NCBI RefSeq assembly: GCF_003570905.1
Contig: NZ_QXJM01000039.1
Span: 124,001 to 188,000, forward strand
Length of the DNA stretch: 64,000 nucleotides
Direction: 5' to 3'
DNA from: Cohnella faecalis
GTDB lineage: Bacteria; Bacillota; Bacilli; Paenibacillales; Paenibacillaceae
Within the stretch, counting starts at the first letter, position 1, and every line of letters begins with the position of its first letter. Below, one piece after another: positions 36,130 to 46,590 of this stretch. The notes beneath the pieces are model-generated. The model ran no database searches. It was given only the letters and a program-made list of their open reading frames with translations, and was not told the DNA's origin. A program made the position numbers and the translations under genes.

Positions 36130-36161
36130 GAACCTCTCTGCCGCTTGCGCAGACGGGGTTC
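36130..36161 (+). terminator. Hairpin after the MerR gene
   Basis: GAACC/GGTTC flank an inner CTGC/GCAG stem. TTCTTCGG follows instead of a true T run, so this is a weak terminator candidate. Confidence 0.35.
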
Positions 36162-36233
36162 TTCGGCGCGGCGTTCAAGATGGCCTCGACAAGTGTATAA
36201 TGGGTAAGAACTGTCGCGGAAAGGATTGAAACT

Positions 36234-36524
36234 ATGTTCACAGTAACGAAGCACAGCGTGGAAGCGGCCAAGGACCCGTTCGGAATCCTGGTCGGCAAAA
36301 GGTACGAATTCAAGCTCGATTTGGAAGTCGACGAAGAGGACGAGCTCTACTCGGAGAATGGAATCTACGCCCGGGTCGTCTTTAAGGTGGACGAGGATAA
36401 GACAAGTATCGTTACCTGCAATTTCATCGAGAAATCGACGGATCGGGTCCTCGATTTCGATCCGGAAGCGGACGAAGAAGAGACGCTTGCCGCTTACTGC
36501 AAAGAGAATTTGCCGGAATCGTAA
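36234..36524 (+). CDS. Small acidic protein, probably DUF6509 family
   Basis: The 96-residue protein begins MFTVTKHSVEAAKDPFGILVGKRYEFKLDLEVDEEDELYSENG and is rich in Asp and Glu. The phrase 'DPFGILxGxRYEF.LDIEVDEEDEL' is a family pattern I associate with DUF6509 in Paenibacillaceae, though this is from memory. No enzyme motif is seen. A TATAAT at 36196-36201 with TTCAAG 16 bp upstream is a possible promoter. A hairpin and tandem array 2 follow. Confidence 0.7.
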   Translation: MFTVTKHSVEAAKDPFGILVGKRYEFKLDLEVDEEDELYSENGIYARVVFKVDEDKTSIVTCNFIEKSTDRVLDFDPEADEEETLAAYCKENLPES

Positions 36525-36544
36525 TCGAAAACGATAAAACGGAA

Positions 36545-36575
36545 GCAAGCCTCGATCTCTTGATCGGGGCTTTGC
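36545..36575 (+). terminator. Hairpin after the DUF6509-like gene
   Basis: AAGCCTCGAT (36547-36556) pairs with ATCGGGGCTT (36563-36572), one G-U pair, 6-base loop. TTGC follows instead of a T run. Its position 20 bp after the stop suggests transcript end formation. Confidence 0.55.
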
Positions 36576-36611
36576 TGCGTTCCGACTCTTCTCGTTGGGG
36601 TGGGGGACGCT

Positions 36612-37612
36612 GCGGCGGGCGAATGGAGGGGAGCGCGCCGGAATAAGGCACTCACGGTTACTATGGCGGGCGAATGGAGGAAGCGGCGTTGGAATAAGAC
36701 ACTCACGGTTACTATGGCAGGCGAATGGAGGGAGCGGCGTCGGAATAAGACACTCACAGTTACTATGGCGAGCGAATGGAGGGATCAGCGCTGAAATAAG
36801 ACACTCACGGTTACTATGGTGGGCCAAAGTGTGGGAGCGCGCCGAAATAAGGCACTCACAGTTACTATGGCGGGCGAATGGAGGGAGCAGCGGCGAAATA
36901 AGGCACTCACGGTTACTATGGCGGGGAAATGTGAGGGAGTGCGCCGGAATAAGGCACTCACAGTTACTATGGCGGGCGAATGGAGGGAGCAGCGGCGAAA
37001 TAAGGCACTCACGGTTACTATGGCGGGGAAATGTGAGGGAGTGCGCCGGAATAAGGCACTCACAGTTACTATGGCGGGCCAAAGTGAGGGAGCGCGCCGA
37101 AATAAGGCACTCACGGTTACTATGGCGGGCCAAAGTGAGGGAGCGCGCCGAAATAAGGCACTCACGGTTACTATGGCGGGCCAAAGTGAGGGAGCGCGCC
37201 GAAATAAGGCACTCACAGTTACTATGGCGGGCGAATGGAGGGAGCAGCGCCGAAATAAGGCACTCACAGTTACTATGGCGGGCCAAAGTGAGGGAGCGCG
37301 TCGAAATAAGGCACTCACAGTTACTATGGTGGGCCAACGGAGGAAGCGGCGCCGAAATAAGGCACTCACAGTTACTATGGCGGGCGAATGGAGGGAGCGC
37401 GCCGAAATAAGGCACTCACAGTTACTATGGCGGGCCAAAGTGAGGGAGCGCGCCGAAATAAGGCACTCACGGTTACTGTGGCGGGCCAAAGCGAGGGAGC
37501 ACGCCGAAATAAGGCACTCACAGTTACTATGGCGGGCCAACGGAGGAAGCGGCGCCGGAATAAGACACTCATGGTTACTATGGCTGGCGAATAGAGGGGA
37601 CAGCGCCGGAAT
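36612..37612. repeat. Tandem array 2: 51-bp unit, 19 cores, family B (+ orientation)
   Basis: The core AATAAGGCACTCACAGTTAC recurs from 36644 to 37562 at exactly 51-bp steps, 19 copies. The second half of the unit varies between a few recurring forms: CGGGCGAATGGAGGGAGC, CGGGCCAAAGTGAGGGAGC and CGGGGAAATGTGAGGGAGT. The array lies between the DUF6509-like gene and the ECF41 promoter. Frames stay open because the unit is 17 codons long without stops. The core matches the reverse complement of the array at 42508-43107. Confidence 0.95.
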
Positions 37613-37653
37613 GCGACGGGCAAACATACGGGAGAGCCCCTCCTTTTGCCTAA

Positions 37654-37680
37654 TGTCACAAAAAGAGGTTGTCAGTTGTC
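37654..37680 (+). promoter_or_regulatory. ECF41-type promoter
   Basis: TGTCACA (37654-37660), exactly 16 bases, then TGTC (37677-37680). The published ECF41 motif is TGTCACA-N16-CGTC, so one base differs. It lies 34 bp before the decarboxylase ATG and upstream of the ECF41 sigma gene itself, which fits autoregulation. Confidence 0.8.
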
Positions 37681-37714
37681 TTCTAGGTGTACAATACTAA
37701 AGGAGGCAACTTAC

Positions 37715-38188
37715 ATGTCACTCAGATTCAATTACCGCGCGGCCAACGAGCCGGCTTATCAAGCTATGAGAGCGATGGAAGCTCACATTAGCCAGAGCGG
37801 AGTAGACAAGGTTCTGTACGAATTGATCAAAATACGCGTTTCCCAGATAAACGGCTGCTCGTTCTGTCTGGATATGCACGCCAAAGATTTGATGAAGCTC
37901 GGGGATCACGCGGACCGGATATTGCTGATCGGGTTGTGGCGGGAAGTTCCTATTTTCACGGATAAGGAAAAAGCCGTGCTGGAGCTGGCCGAGCATGTTA
38001 CGAATATTTCGCAGGTCGGCGTGCCGCAGCCGGTGTACGAGAACGTCAGAGCCTACTTCGACGAGAAAGAGTACATCGATCTCATTGTGTCGATCAATAC
38101 GATCAATAGCTGGAACCGAATCGCTATCGCAACGGGAATGTTCCCGGCTGCTTCTCGTAATTGCGGTTTCGGAGAGAGGGGGAGCTGA
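37715..38188 (+). CDS. Carboxymuconolactone decarboxylase/AhpD-like protein
   Basis: The 157-residue protein is an AhpD-like helical protein with the redox motif CSFCLDMH (CxxC plus His) near residue 48. Such proteins act as peroxidase partners or decarboxylases. The ATG at 37715 follows AAAGGAGG by 8 bases. It is the gene type most often linked to ECF41 sigma factors, and the sigma gene starts 1 bp after its stop. The ECF41-type promoter upstream supports direct control. Confidence 0.9.
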   Translation: MSLRFNYRAANEPAYQAMRAMEAHISQSGVDKVLYELIKIRVSQINGCSFCLDMHAKDLMKLGDHADRILLIGLWREVPIFTDKEKAVLELAEHVTNISQVGVPQPVYENVRAYFDEKEYIDLIVSINTINSWNRIAIATGMFPAASRNCGFGERGS

Positions 38189-38189
38189 G

Positions 38190-39089
38190 TTGATTCATAC
38201 GGAGCTGGGCGCCGTCGAGCCTCCCTTGGGGGAGATTTGGTACCGAACTTACCGCAAGTATGTCATCTCCATCGCCTATCGGATGCTCGGATCGGTATCG
38301 GATGCGGAGGATGCGGCGCAGGATTTGTTCGCGGATCTGTACGCTGCCGATTCCCGAAACATAAAGAATCCGAAAGCGTATTTGGCCAAGTGGACAATGA
38401 ACCGCTGCCTGAACGTTCTTCGTTCTTCTCGGCGCAAGAGAGAGCTCTACGTCGGAGAATGGCTCCCCGAGCCGTTCTCCGAATCCTCGGGGCTTCCCGA
38501 ACTGGAGGCGGAGCAGAACGATTCGCTCTCCTATGCCTACCAGGTCATGCTGGAGAAGCTGACCCCAACGGAGAGGGCGGTCTTTCTGCTGCGGGAGGCG
38601 TTCGAATACGACTACGAAGAGATAGCGGACATTCTCGGCAAATCGGCGACGAATTGCCGGAAAATTTTCAGCCGCGCCAAGGCGGGGATGCAGGACGTGT
38701 CCGCCGCCGCCGATACCCCGTTGATCCGAAGCCCGATTGTGGAAAAATTCGTCGAAGCCTTTCAACATTACGATGTTGAAAGGCTTTTGGAATTGCTGGC
38801 GCAGGATGCGACGATGATCTTGGACGGAGGAGGCCGCGTGAACTCGGCTATCCATCCGATACTCGGCCGCAAGCGCGTAATCGCTCTGCTGACATCTCCA
38901 AAAGCGCTGATCAAACCGCGCAGCGTGTGGAGCCATTCGCTGACGCTCGTCAACAGCGAGACGAACATCGTTTTTTCGGAGGATGGGGTCGCCCGCGGCG
39001 TATTATGCATCGAGCTGACGCCGGAGCGTGACCGGATCAGGAACTTGTATATGGTACTTAATCCCGACAAGCTGCATGGCGTTCAATAA
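38190..39089 (+). CDS. ECF41-type sigma factor with SnoaL-like C-terminal domain
   Basis: The protein has 299 residues. Region 2 includes IAYRMLGSVSDAEDAAQDLFADLY, and region 4 LTPTERAVFLLREAFEYDYEEIADILGKSATNCRKIFSRAKAG. The C-terminal NTF2/SnoaL-like domain carries the DGGG motif typical of ECF41 (MILDGGGRVN), which regulates the sigma factor in place of an anti-sigma protein. The start is TTG at 38190 with GGGGGAG upstream, coupled to the decarboxylase stop. A longer open frame upstream lies inside the decarboxylase gene and is not used. An MFS pump gene follows. Confidence 0.92.
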   Translation: MIHTELGAVEPPLGEIWYRTYRKYVISIAYRMLGSVSDAEDAAQDLFADLYAADSRNIKNPKAYLAKWTMNRCLNVLRSSRRKRELYVGEWLPEPFSESSGLPELEAEQNDSLSYAYQVMLEKLTPTERAVFLLREAFEYDYEEIADILGKSATNCRKIFSRAKAGMQDVSAAADTPLIRSPIVEKFVEAFQHYDVERLLELLAQDATMILDGGGRVNSAIHPILGRKRVIALLTSPKALIKPRSVWSHSLTLVNSETNIVFSEDGVARGVLCIELTPERDRIRNLYMVLNPDKLHGVQ

Positions 39090-39125
39090 AGCTCCGCATC
39101 CGCAACGAAAAGAGAAGAGACAGCT

Positions 39126-40451
39126 ATGAATGACAAAATGGTAATGCCTATCTGGACGTTCGGCCTGTTCATCGTCGTCATGAATACGACGATGTTCAAC
39201 GTGTCGATTCCTAGCATAACGGCGGATCTCCACATAACGGCGGATCTCGCTTCATGGATTATTTCGAGCTATTCCATCGGATATGCTCTGTCGACGGTCA
39301 TCTACAGCCGATTATCGGATGTTGCGTCCATCCGAAAGCTAACGACCGTGGGACTTCTTATTCTCGGTATTTCCTCTGTTCTGGGAATATTTGCGCGCGA
39401 TTTCAATGCCCTGCTGGGTGCGAGGATTTTGCAATCGGCGGGAGCGGGCGCGATGGCAGGGCTTGGTCTTGTGCTCGCCAGCCGGTATATCCCGGCCAGC
39501 CGACGCGGCAAGGCGATTGCCATGATCTCGGCGGGAAGCGCGATGGCGTTCGGGCTTGGACCGATCGCAGGCGGGTTGATCAGCGAGTACTTCGGGTGGA
39601 ACGGTCTGTTCGCTGTCACTTGTCTTGTGCTTGCCGTCCTCCCGGTGCTGCTTCGATTGCTGCCCAAGGAGCAGCCCGCTGCCGGCCGGGCATTCGACGT
39701 ATGGGGAGCGCTTCTGACCGTCGTCAACGCGGCATCGCTTCTAACGGCGGTTACTCAGCAGTCGGCCCTATGGCTTGCCGTCAGCATAGGATCGTTCGCC
39801 GTCCATGCCCGGCATATGAAAAAAGCGAAAAATTCGTTCATCAATCCCGAGCTGCTAAAGCAAAAAGGTTATGGAAAGCTGCTGACCGTCGGGTTTTGCA
39901 TGCTCGTGCTTAATTTGGGGAATTTGTTCCTCATGCCGCTCGCGCTTGCCCATTTGTTCGGCAAATCGGCGATGACGATCGGGTTATTGATCGCTCCGGG
40001 CGCCATTTTATCGACTTTTTTTACGCGTTTCGTCGGCCGGTGGATCGATCGATACGGCAACGTGCGATTTTTGCTGATCGGACAATGTATGATCGCTGCG
40101 GTTCTGGTCTTTTTCACGTTTGAGCTCGCAGCCTCGCCCCTCGTCATTTTGTGCGGATACCTCGTATTCTCGCCCGCTTTTTCTGCAACGATGGCTTCCA
40201 TCAACAATGAAACGTCGCTCTTGCTCCCGCAAAAGCTGATCGGCTCCGGAATGGGACTTCTCCAGCTCGTTCAATTTTTCGGAGGCTCCGTTTCGGTTGC
40301 AATATGCGGCCTCCTGCTTGAATATCAGATGCATGCTTCGCTCGCGAACGCCTATCGTCACGTATATGGCCTCTTGTTCGCCGTCAGTCTGTGTTCGATA
40401 GGAATATTGCTGTGGTATAAGCATTCATCCGACGCGCGCCGTATATTTTAG
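39126..40451 (+). CDS. DHA2-type MFS efflux transporter (Tet(K/L)-like, 14 TM)
   Basis: The 441-residue membrane protein has about 14 helices. The first carries VVMNTTMFNVSIPSI, typical of the 14-TM drug:H+ antiporters. YSRLSDVASIRKL is the loop 2-3 motif A, and the motif C-like AFGLGPIAGGLISEYFGW lies in helix 5. It starts 37 bp after the ECF41 sigma gene and could be part of its regulon, exporting a compound that triggers the sigma factor. The substrate is unknown; tetracycline resistance should not be assumed. Confidence 0.85.
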   Translation: MNDKMVMPIWTFGLFIVVMNTTMFNVSIPSITADLHITADLASWIISSYSIGYALSTVIYSRLSDVASIRKLTTVGLLILGISSVLGIFARDFNALLGARILQSAGAGAMAGLGLVLASRYIPASRRGKAIAMISAGSAMAFGLGPIAGGLISEYFGWNGLFAVTCLVLAVLPVLLRLLPKEQPAAGRAFDVWGALLTVVNAASLLTAVTQQSALWLAVSIGSFAVHARHMKKAKNSFINPELLKQKGYGKLLTVGFCMLVLNLGNLFLMPLALAHLFGKSAMTIGLLIAPGAILSTFFTRFVGRWIDRYGNVRFLLIGQCMIAAVLVFFTFELAASPLVILCGYLVFSPAFSATMASINNETSLLLPQKLIGSGMGLLQLVQFFGGSVSVAICGLLLEYQMHASLANAYRHVYGLLFAVSLCSIGILLWYKHSSDARRIF

Positions 40452-40521
40452 AACTCAAAAGCCAGTCTAACTACGTAGTTCTCGAAAGAGCGCGATGTTA
40501 GAAAGGCAGGGATCTGGCGAT

Positions 40522-41265
40522 ATGAGGTTCAAGGATAAAAGCGTTATCGTAACCGGAGGGGCAAGCGGAATCGGCGAATCGACCGTTCGGCTGTTCGCGG
40601 CTGAGGGGGCAAAGGTTGTCATCGCGGATTTCTCGGATCGCGGAGAGCAACTGGCGGAGGAGCTTAAATCGCAAGGCTGCGAAGCCTTATTCGAAAAAAC
40701 GGACGTGACGCAGGAGGAGCAAGTTAAGCGGATGATCGCGAGCACGGTGGAGGCGTTCGGCAAGGTGGACGTGTTATTCGCCAATGCCGGAATCGCCAAG
40801 GACGGCCCTGCGCACGAACTGACCTCCGATGCCTGGAGGCTGACGATCGACATCAATCTGTCCGGCGTATTTTACTGCGATAAGTACGCTATCGAGCAGA
40901 TGCTGACGCAAGGAACGGGCGGGACTATCGTCAATTGCGGTTCCATACACAGTCACGTCGGCAAAGGGAACGTTACCGCTTATGCGGCGGCAAAAGGCGG
41001 AGTGAAGCTGCTCACCCAGACATTGGCGATTGACTATGCGACCCGAGGAATTCGCGTTAACGCGGTGTGCCCCGGCTATATCGATACGCCGTTAATCGGA
41101 GGGCGAACGGAAGCGATCACGCGGCACTTGGTCGATCTGCATCCGATGAAACGGCTCGGTCGACCGGATGAAGTAGCGAAAACGGTTCTGTTTCTAGCTA
41201 GCGACGACGCTTCCTTCGTTACCGGGGCTAGCTTGCTCGTGGACGGCGGCTATACGGCGCAATAA
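40522..41265 (+). CDS. Short-chain dehydrogenase/reductase (FabG-like)
   Basis: The 247-residue enzyme has the classical SDR cofactor loop TGGASGIGESTVRLF, NAG in LFANAGIAKDG, and the catalytic Tyr-Lys in YAAAKGG. The catalytic Ser is supplied by NCGSIHSH. The C-terminal IDTPLIGG to FVTGASLLVDGGY is typical of FabG-like dehydrogenases. An ATG at 40495 also opens this frame, but MRFKDKSVIVTGG at 40522 is the usual start. The perfect palindrome AACTACGTAGTT at 40469-40480 upstream could be an operator. An MFS transporter gene follows 2 bp after the stop. Confidence 0.88.
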   Translation: MRFKDKSVIVTGGASGIGESTVRLFAAEGAKVVIADFSDRGEQLAEELKSQGCEALFEKTDVTQEEQVKRMIASTVEAFGKVDVLFANAGIAKDGPAHELTSDAWRLTIDINLSGVFYCDKYAIEQMLTQGTGGTIVNCGSIHSHVGKGNVTAYAAAKGGVKLLTQTLAIDYATRGIRVNAVCPGYIDTPLIGGRTEAITRHLVDLHPMKRLGRPDEVAKTVLFLASDDASFVTGASLLVDGGYTAQ

Positions 41266-41267
41266 GG

Positions 41268-42488
41268 ATGCATAATAAGCGACAATCCGCACACGCTGGC
41301 GGTCAATTGGACAAACAGACATTGCTGCTGCTCGCGGTCAACGGTCTTTTTATTACAGCCAATGCTTTGTCCGGTACTTTCCTTGGAGTGTACCTGTGGA
41401 AAGAAAGCAACGACTTCATCTTGCTCGGATGGTTTACGCTGCTTACTCACGCTTTTATGGCGCTGACGTTCTGGATTGCCGGGAACGTAGCGAAGGAAGG
41501 CAACAAAATGATTGTCCTGAGGCTTGGGATCGGAGCGTCCGCCTCCTTTTATGTCCTCGTGCTTCTCTTTGGCAAGGCTGCGATTCAGTATGTGTGGCTG
41601 TTAGGCATCGTTCAGGGGATTGCGGTCGGATTTTTTTGGCTGGCCTTTAACGTCGTCTATTTTGAAGCGACGAACGCCGACAATCGCGATCGCTTCAACG
41701 GGTGGTCGGGGGTCATCGGCTCAGTCGCCGGAATGGTCGCGCCCTGGTGCTCGGGCTATCTCATCTCGAAGATGGCGGGCGAAAGCGGGTACCGGGTCAT
41801 TTTTATGATTTCGTTCGGTTTGTTTTTGGCGGGTATCGGGGTGAGCTTCCTGTTGCAAAAAAGAGCGGCGGCGGGGAACTACGACTGGCTGCTGACCGTT
41901 CGGGCTTTGCGAAAACCGGGTGCGCCTTGGAGGCCGGTCGTGGCGGCGCTTGTTGCGCAAGGGCTGCGGGAGGGTGTCTTCGGCATCGTCATCGGGGTAC
42001 TTGTGTACATTCAGACGGGCAGCGAATGGAAGCTTGGCAACTTCGCTTTGATCACCTCCGCGGTCGGCTTCGCCAGCTTCTATGCGGTCGGCAAATGGCT
42101 GAAGCCGGCTTGGAGGGAAAAAGCGATGCTGGTCGGCACGATCGTCATGACGGCGGTCATTGTCCCGTTCTTTTTTGGCGTTAGCTTTACGACGCTATTG
42201 CTATTCGGCATCGGCGTTGCGTTGTTCATCCCGCTCTATACGATTCCGATGACGTCGGCGGTATTCGATATGATAGGGAAGGACGAGGAAAGCGCGCGGC
42301 AGAGAGTCGAGTACGTGGTCATGAGGGAGCTTGCGCTGAACGCGGGCCGAATCGCGGGCATGGCCATTTTTATTTCGACGCTTTACATAAGTCGCGCTCC
42401 GGTGGTCATCAACTGGCTGCTGCTATTGATCGGCAGCGCTCCTATGCTCAGCTGGTACTTCATGCGCCGCCGTCTTGCGGCCGAGTAA
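41268..42488 (+). CDS. MFS transporter (12 TM)
   Basis: The 406-residue protein has about 12 membrane helices; recognisable parts are LFITANALSGTFLGVYLWKESND and WFTLLTHAFMALTFWIAGNVAKEG. It lacks the DHA2 features of the other pumps. It belongs to the YqgE/YxaM-like uncharacterised MFS group, as far as I can judge. It is two bases after the SDR gene, so the two probably share an operon and perhaps a substrate. Tandem array 3 begins about 20 bp after its stop. Confidence 0.8.
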   Translation: MHNKRQSAHAGGQLDKQTLLLLAVNGLFITANALSGTFLGVYLWKESNDFILLGWFTLLTHAFMALTFWIAGNVAKEGNKMIVLRLGIGASASFYVLVLLFGKAAIQYVWLLGIVQGIAVGFFWLAFNVVYFEATNADNRDRFNGWSGVIGSVAGMVAPWCSGYLISKMAGESGYRVIFMISFGLFLAGIGVSFLLQKRAAAGNYDWLLTVRALRKPGAPWRPVVAALVAQGLREGVFGIVIGVLVYIQTGSEWKLGNFALITSAVGFASFYAVGKWLKPAWREKAMLVGTIVMTAVIVPFFFGVSFTTLLLFGIGVALFIPLYTIPMTSAVFDMIGKDEESARQRVEYVVMRELALNAGRIAGMAIFISTLYISRAPVVINWLLLLIGSAPMLSWYFMRRRLAAE

Positions 42489-42507
42489 CGGGCCGGTCGC
42501 CGCGCTC

Positions 42508-43107
42508 TCGAATGGCTCGTCATAGTAACTGTAGGTGCCTTATTTCCTCGAATGCCCGCCCGACCGCCAGAAATAGTAACTGAGGGTGCCTTATTTCCTC
42601 GAATGCCCGCCCGACCGCCGGAAATAGTAACTGAGGGTGCCTTATTTCCGCGTCTGCCCACCCGACCGCCGGAAATAGTAACTGTAGGTGCCTTATTTCC
42701 TCGAATGCCCGCCCGACCGCCAGAAATAGTAACTGAGGGTGCCTTATTTCCGCGTCTGCCCGCCCGACCGCCGGAAATAGTAACTGAGGGTGCCTTATTT
42801 CCTCGAATTGCCATCCGACCGCCGGAAATAGTAACTGAGGGTGCCTTATTTCCGCGTCTGCCCATCCGACCGCCGGAAATAGTAACTGAGGGTGCCTTAT
42901 TTCCACGCCTGCCCACCCGACCGCCGGAAATAGTAACTGTAGGTGCCTTATTTCCACGCCTGCCCATCCGACCGCCGGAAATAGTAACTGTAGGTGCCTT
43001 ATTTCCTCGAATGCCCGCCCGACCGCCGGAAATAGTAACTGTAGGTGCCTTATTTCCTCGAATTGCCATCCGACCGCCGGAAATAGTAACTGAGGGTGCC
43101 TTATTCC
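42508..43107. repeat. Tandem array 3: 51-bp unit, 12 cores, family B (- orientation)
   Basis: TAGTAACTGAGGGTGCCTTA recurs at 42523 and then every 51 bp to 43084, 12 copies with constant length. Its reverse complement shares the AATAAGGCAC-CTCAGTTACTA core with array 2, but the second half (CGTCTGCCCGCCCGACCGCC and variants) is unrelated to that of array 2. Here GGAAATA and TATTTCC flank the core and can pair, giving each unit a hairpin. The array begins about 20 bp after the MFS stop. Confidence 0.95.
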
Positions 43108-43254
43108 ACCGCGCTTCTGCACACTCCCCCCTGTGTCATTGAGCAGCCGAAATACGCCGCCTGTTTTTCGCCGCCCCAAACAAAATCGTTCGTATTCCGC
43201 CGTCTTTCAGGTAAAATGATCATAAAGTCATCTTACCGGGGAGGATGCGGCAGC

Positions 43255-44166
43255 TTGAACAAAACAGACCGTTTGTTAGCCATCGTGCTTGAGCTTCAGC
43301 GCAAAGGCGTCTCGCGGGCGGAGGATTTGGCTGCCGCGTTCGAGACGAGCGTTCGGACCATCTATCGGGATATGCAAGCTCTGAGCGAGGCGGGAGTTCC
43401 GATTATCGGCGAAGCGGGGCGCGGGTATTCGCTCATGGCAGGGTACTTTTTGCCTCCGGTGAGCTTTTCGGTCGAGGAAGCCGTCGCACTTCTCGTCGGA
43501 GCGGACTTCGTCGAGCAGCAATTTGACGAGAGCTACGGTTCCAAGGCGCTGTCTGCGAAGGGGAAGATCGAGGCGATTTTGCCGGACGCCATAAGCAGAG
43601 AGGCCGCTCGTACAAGGACGACGATTCGGCTGATCGATACGACGGAAGCGAGAAGCGGCGAACGGGAGAAAGAAGGCTTGCGCACGATTCGCCGGGCTAT
43701 TCTGGAAGGGCGGAAAGTACGGTTCAAGTACTCGAAGAGGAAACCGGACGCCGACGGAAAAAGGCAATCCCTAAGAGAAGCGGCTCCATACGGGCTCGTG
43801 TTGGTCCATGGGTCGTGGATCCTGCTGGCGCATTGCGATCTTCGGCAAGAGCTGCGGCATTTTCGGCTGTCTCGCATGATCGAGCTTGCCGTGACGGAAG
43901 AGCGGTACCAGCTTCCACCTGATTTTCGTCTGGAGGAATACAAGGTACCGGATGATCGCAATATTCGGGTGCGCGTGTTGGCGAAGCCGGCTGTCTCCGA
44001 TTTTGTGCAGGAATCGACTAACTTTTTCATGGAATCGACCGAGGAGACGAAGGATGGCTTGCTTGTAACGTTCCGCGTCCGAGATCCGGAAGATATTTTG
44101 CAATGGGTGCTCGGGTGGGGGCAGGCATCATCGTGCTGGAGCCGGATTCGTTCCGAAAGCGGGTAA
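43255..44166 (+). CDS. WYL-domain (HTH_11) transcriptional regulator, C terminus frameshifted
   Basis: The protein has about 303 residues as sequenced. The N-terminal helix-turn-helix is KTDRLLAIVLELQRKGVSRAEDLAAAFETSVRTIYRDMQALSEAGVP, followed by the linker GYFLPPVSF. The WYL domain includes KVRFKYSKRKPDADGK and PYGLVLVHGSWILLAHCD. The tail reads QASSCWSRIRSESG. One more G in the GGGGG at 44117-44121 would give AGIIVLEPDSFRKRVKDEL and a stop at 44201, as usual for the family. The TTG start has GGGGAGG 10 bases upstream. The DinB gene follows. Confidence 0.88.
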   Translation: MNKTDRLLAIVLELQRKGVSRAEDLAAAFETSVRTIYRDMQALSEAGVPIIGEAGRGYSLMAGYFLPPVSFSVEEAVALLVGADFVEQQFDESYGSKALSAKGKIEAILPDAISREAARTRTTIRLIDTTEARSGEREKEGLRTIRRAILEGRKVRFKYSKRKPDADGKRQSLREAAPYGLVLVHGSWILLAHCDLRQELRHFRLSRMIELAVTEERYQLPPDFRLEEYKVPDDRNIRVRVLAKPAVSDFVQESTNFFMESTEETKDGLLVTFRVRDPEDILQWVLGWGQASSCWSRIRSESG

Positions 44167-44192
44167 AGGATGAGCTCAAAAAAATGTTAAAA

Positions 44193-44226
44193 CGCTACTG
44201 ACAGACAGATGTCAGTAGCGTTTTTG
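44193..44226 (+). terminator. Rho-independent terminator after the WYL gene
   Basis: CGCTACTGACA and TGTCAGTAGCG form a perfect 11-bp stem with five T after it. The restored stop codon of the WYL gene (44199-44201) lies in the 5' arm, which supports that the frame really ends there. Confidence 0.92.
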
Positions 44227-44266
44227 TATGATCGGAACAGATTGAAAATCGAAGGAGCCGATGATT

Positions 44267-44812
44267 ATGATAAGCCATATCGAGACGGTAACTAGCCTGG
44301 GGCAGCTAACGGATCTGTACGCCGATGAATTGAAGGCTTACAGCATGGAACAATTGACTCGCAAGCCAAGCGAGGACGAATGGTCGCTCGGGCAAATGTA
44401 CGTTCACCTTATTAACACCGCTCTCAACATGCAGCTTCGCAATGTGGAAATTTGCAGAGACCGGAGCGGAGAGAGCGTGACCGAGACGAAGGGGGCAACG
44501 GAAGCCGGCCAAGCGATTTTCGCTGCAGGGGGCTTCCCTCCGGTGCGCATTCAAGTGCCGCCCTCCCCTCAATATACGCCCGGACAGCCCGAGAGCAAAG
44601 AGCAGCTTGCGGAAGGGCTGCAAACGGTGCTTCGCCGAATGAAGGAAATAAGCTCCGAATTGGAAAGCATCGATCCGCGGCAAACCGTCGACCATCCGAG
44701 GCTCGGCGCTTTTAACGCAAATCAATGGTTTGCGCTCGTCGAGATGCACTTTCGCCACCACCTTCTTCAGAAGAAGAGGCTGCAGGATTGGCTTAGCAGC
44801 AGCAACGGTTAA
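44267..44812 (+). CDS. DinB-family protein
   Basis: The 181-residue protein is a DinB/YfiT-like four-helix bundle: ISHIETVTSLGQLTDLYADEL, then DEWSLGQMYVHLINTALN with the first metal His, and a C-terminal HFRHHLLQKKRLQDW with further His residues. Such proteins bind a divalent metal and often act as thiol-dependent transferases; the function here is unknown. The second ATG (44267) is preferred because GAAGGAG is then 9 bases away. It is separated from the WYL gene by a terminator. Confidence 0.88.
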   Translation: MISHIETVTSLGQLTDLYADELKAYSMEQLTRKPSEDEWSLGQMYVHLINTALNMQLRNVEICRDRSGESVTETKGATEAGQAIFAAGGFPPVRIQVPPSPQYTPGQPESKEQLAEGLQTVLRRMKEISSELESIDPRQTVDHPRLGAFNANQWFALVEMHFRHHLLQKKRLQDWLSSSNG

Positions 44813-44833
44813 ACGGCTCAAAGGAACGCAAAG

Positions 44834-44874
44834 AAGCCCGGCATCGCTGTTTTTCAGCGGTTGCCGGGCTTTTG
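44834..44874. terminator. Terminator between dinB-like gene and gdhA
   Basis: AAGCCCGGCA (44834-44843) and TGCCGGGCTT (44862-44871) form a 10-bp stem with an inner CGCTG/CAGCG stem, followed by TTG. It lies between convergent genes and may serve both. Confidence 0.8.
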
Positions 44875-44994
44875 CGCATATACGAGCAAGGCTATATATC
44901 GGGAGAGCGCCGTTTGAGGGTCGTGTGGTCCGATTTTGCACTTGCGGAGGCTTTTCCAGTTAAGCTGTCCAAAAATCGCCTCTGTAGCGGAGAC

Positions 44995-46380
<1,386 letters not shown>

Positions 46381-46397
46381 TTATTAAATTCCGTATT

Positions 46398-46426
46398 TTT
46401 GCACTTTATGACACTTAATTTGCACT
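46398..46426. promoter_or_regulatory. Direct repeats upstream of gdhA
   Basis: TTTGCACT occurs at 46398-46405 and again at 46419-46426, start to start 21 bp, two helical turns. They lie 45-75 bp before the gdhA ATG. This is a plausible binding site for an activator or repressor dimer on one face of the helix. Confidence 0.45.
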
Positions 46427-46517
46427 ATAGCGAATAATTATACATACAGAAGTCGAAAAAGGAAAATAAAAATTATTTTTGGGGGTTAAAACATTTTTTA
46501 TGGACTATTTACAACGC

Positions 46518-46554
46518 GAAAAAGACCTATGCATAGACGAACTATGCATAGGTC
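46518..46554 (-). terminator. Rho-independent terminator of ddh
   Basis: GACCTATGCATAG (46524-46536) and CTATGCATAGGTC (46542-46554) form a perfect 13-bp stem with a 5-base loop. On the - strand five T follow. It lies 36 bp after the ddh stop. Confidence 0.92.
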
Positions 46555-46590
46555 ACAAAAATTACCTAATCTTCCGCAATAGCAAGCGGA

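Noticed and set aside
36072..37700. Long open frames in the arrays as repeat proteins of 17-residue units
   Set aside because: Frames stay open on both strands only because the period is 17 codons without stops. There are no ribosome binding sites, and the protein sequence is not conserved between arrays that share a core.
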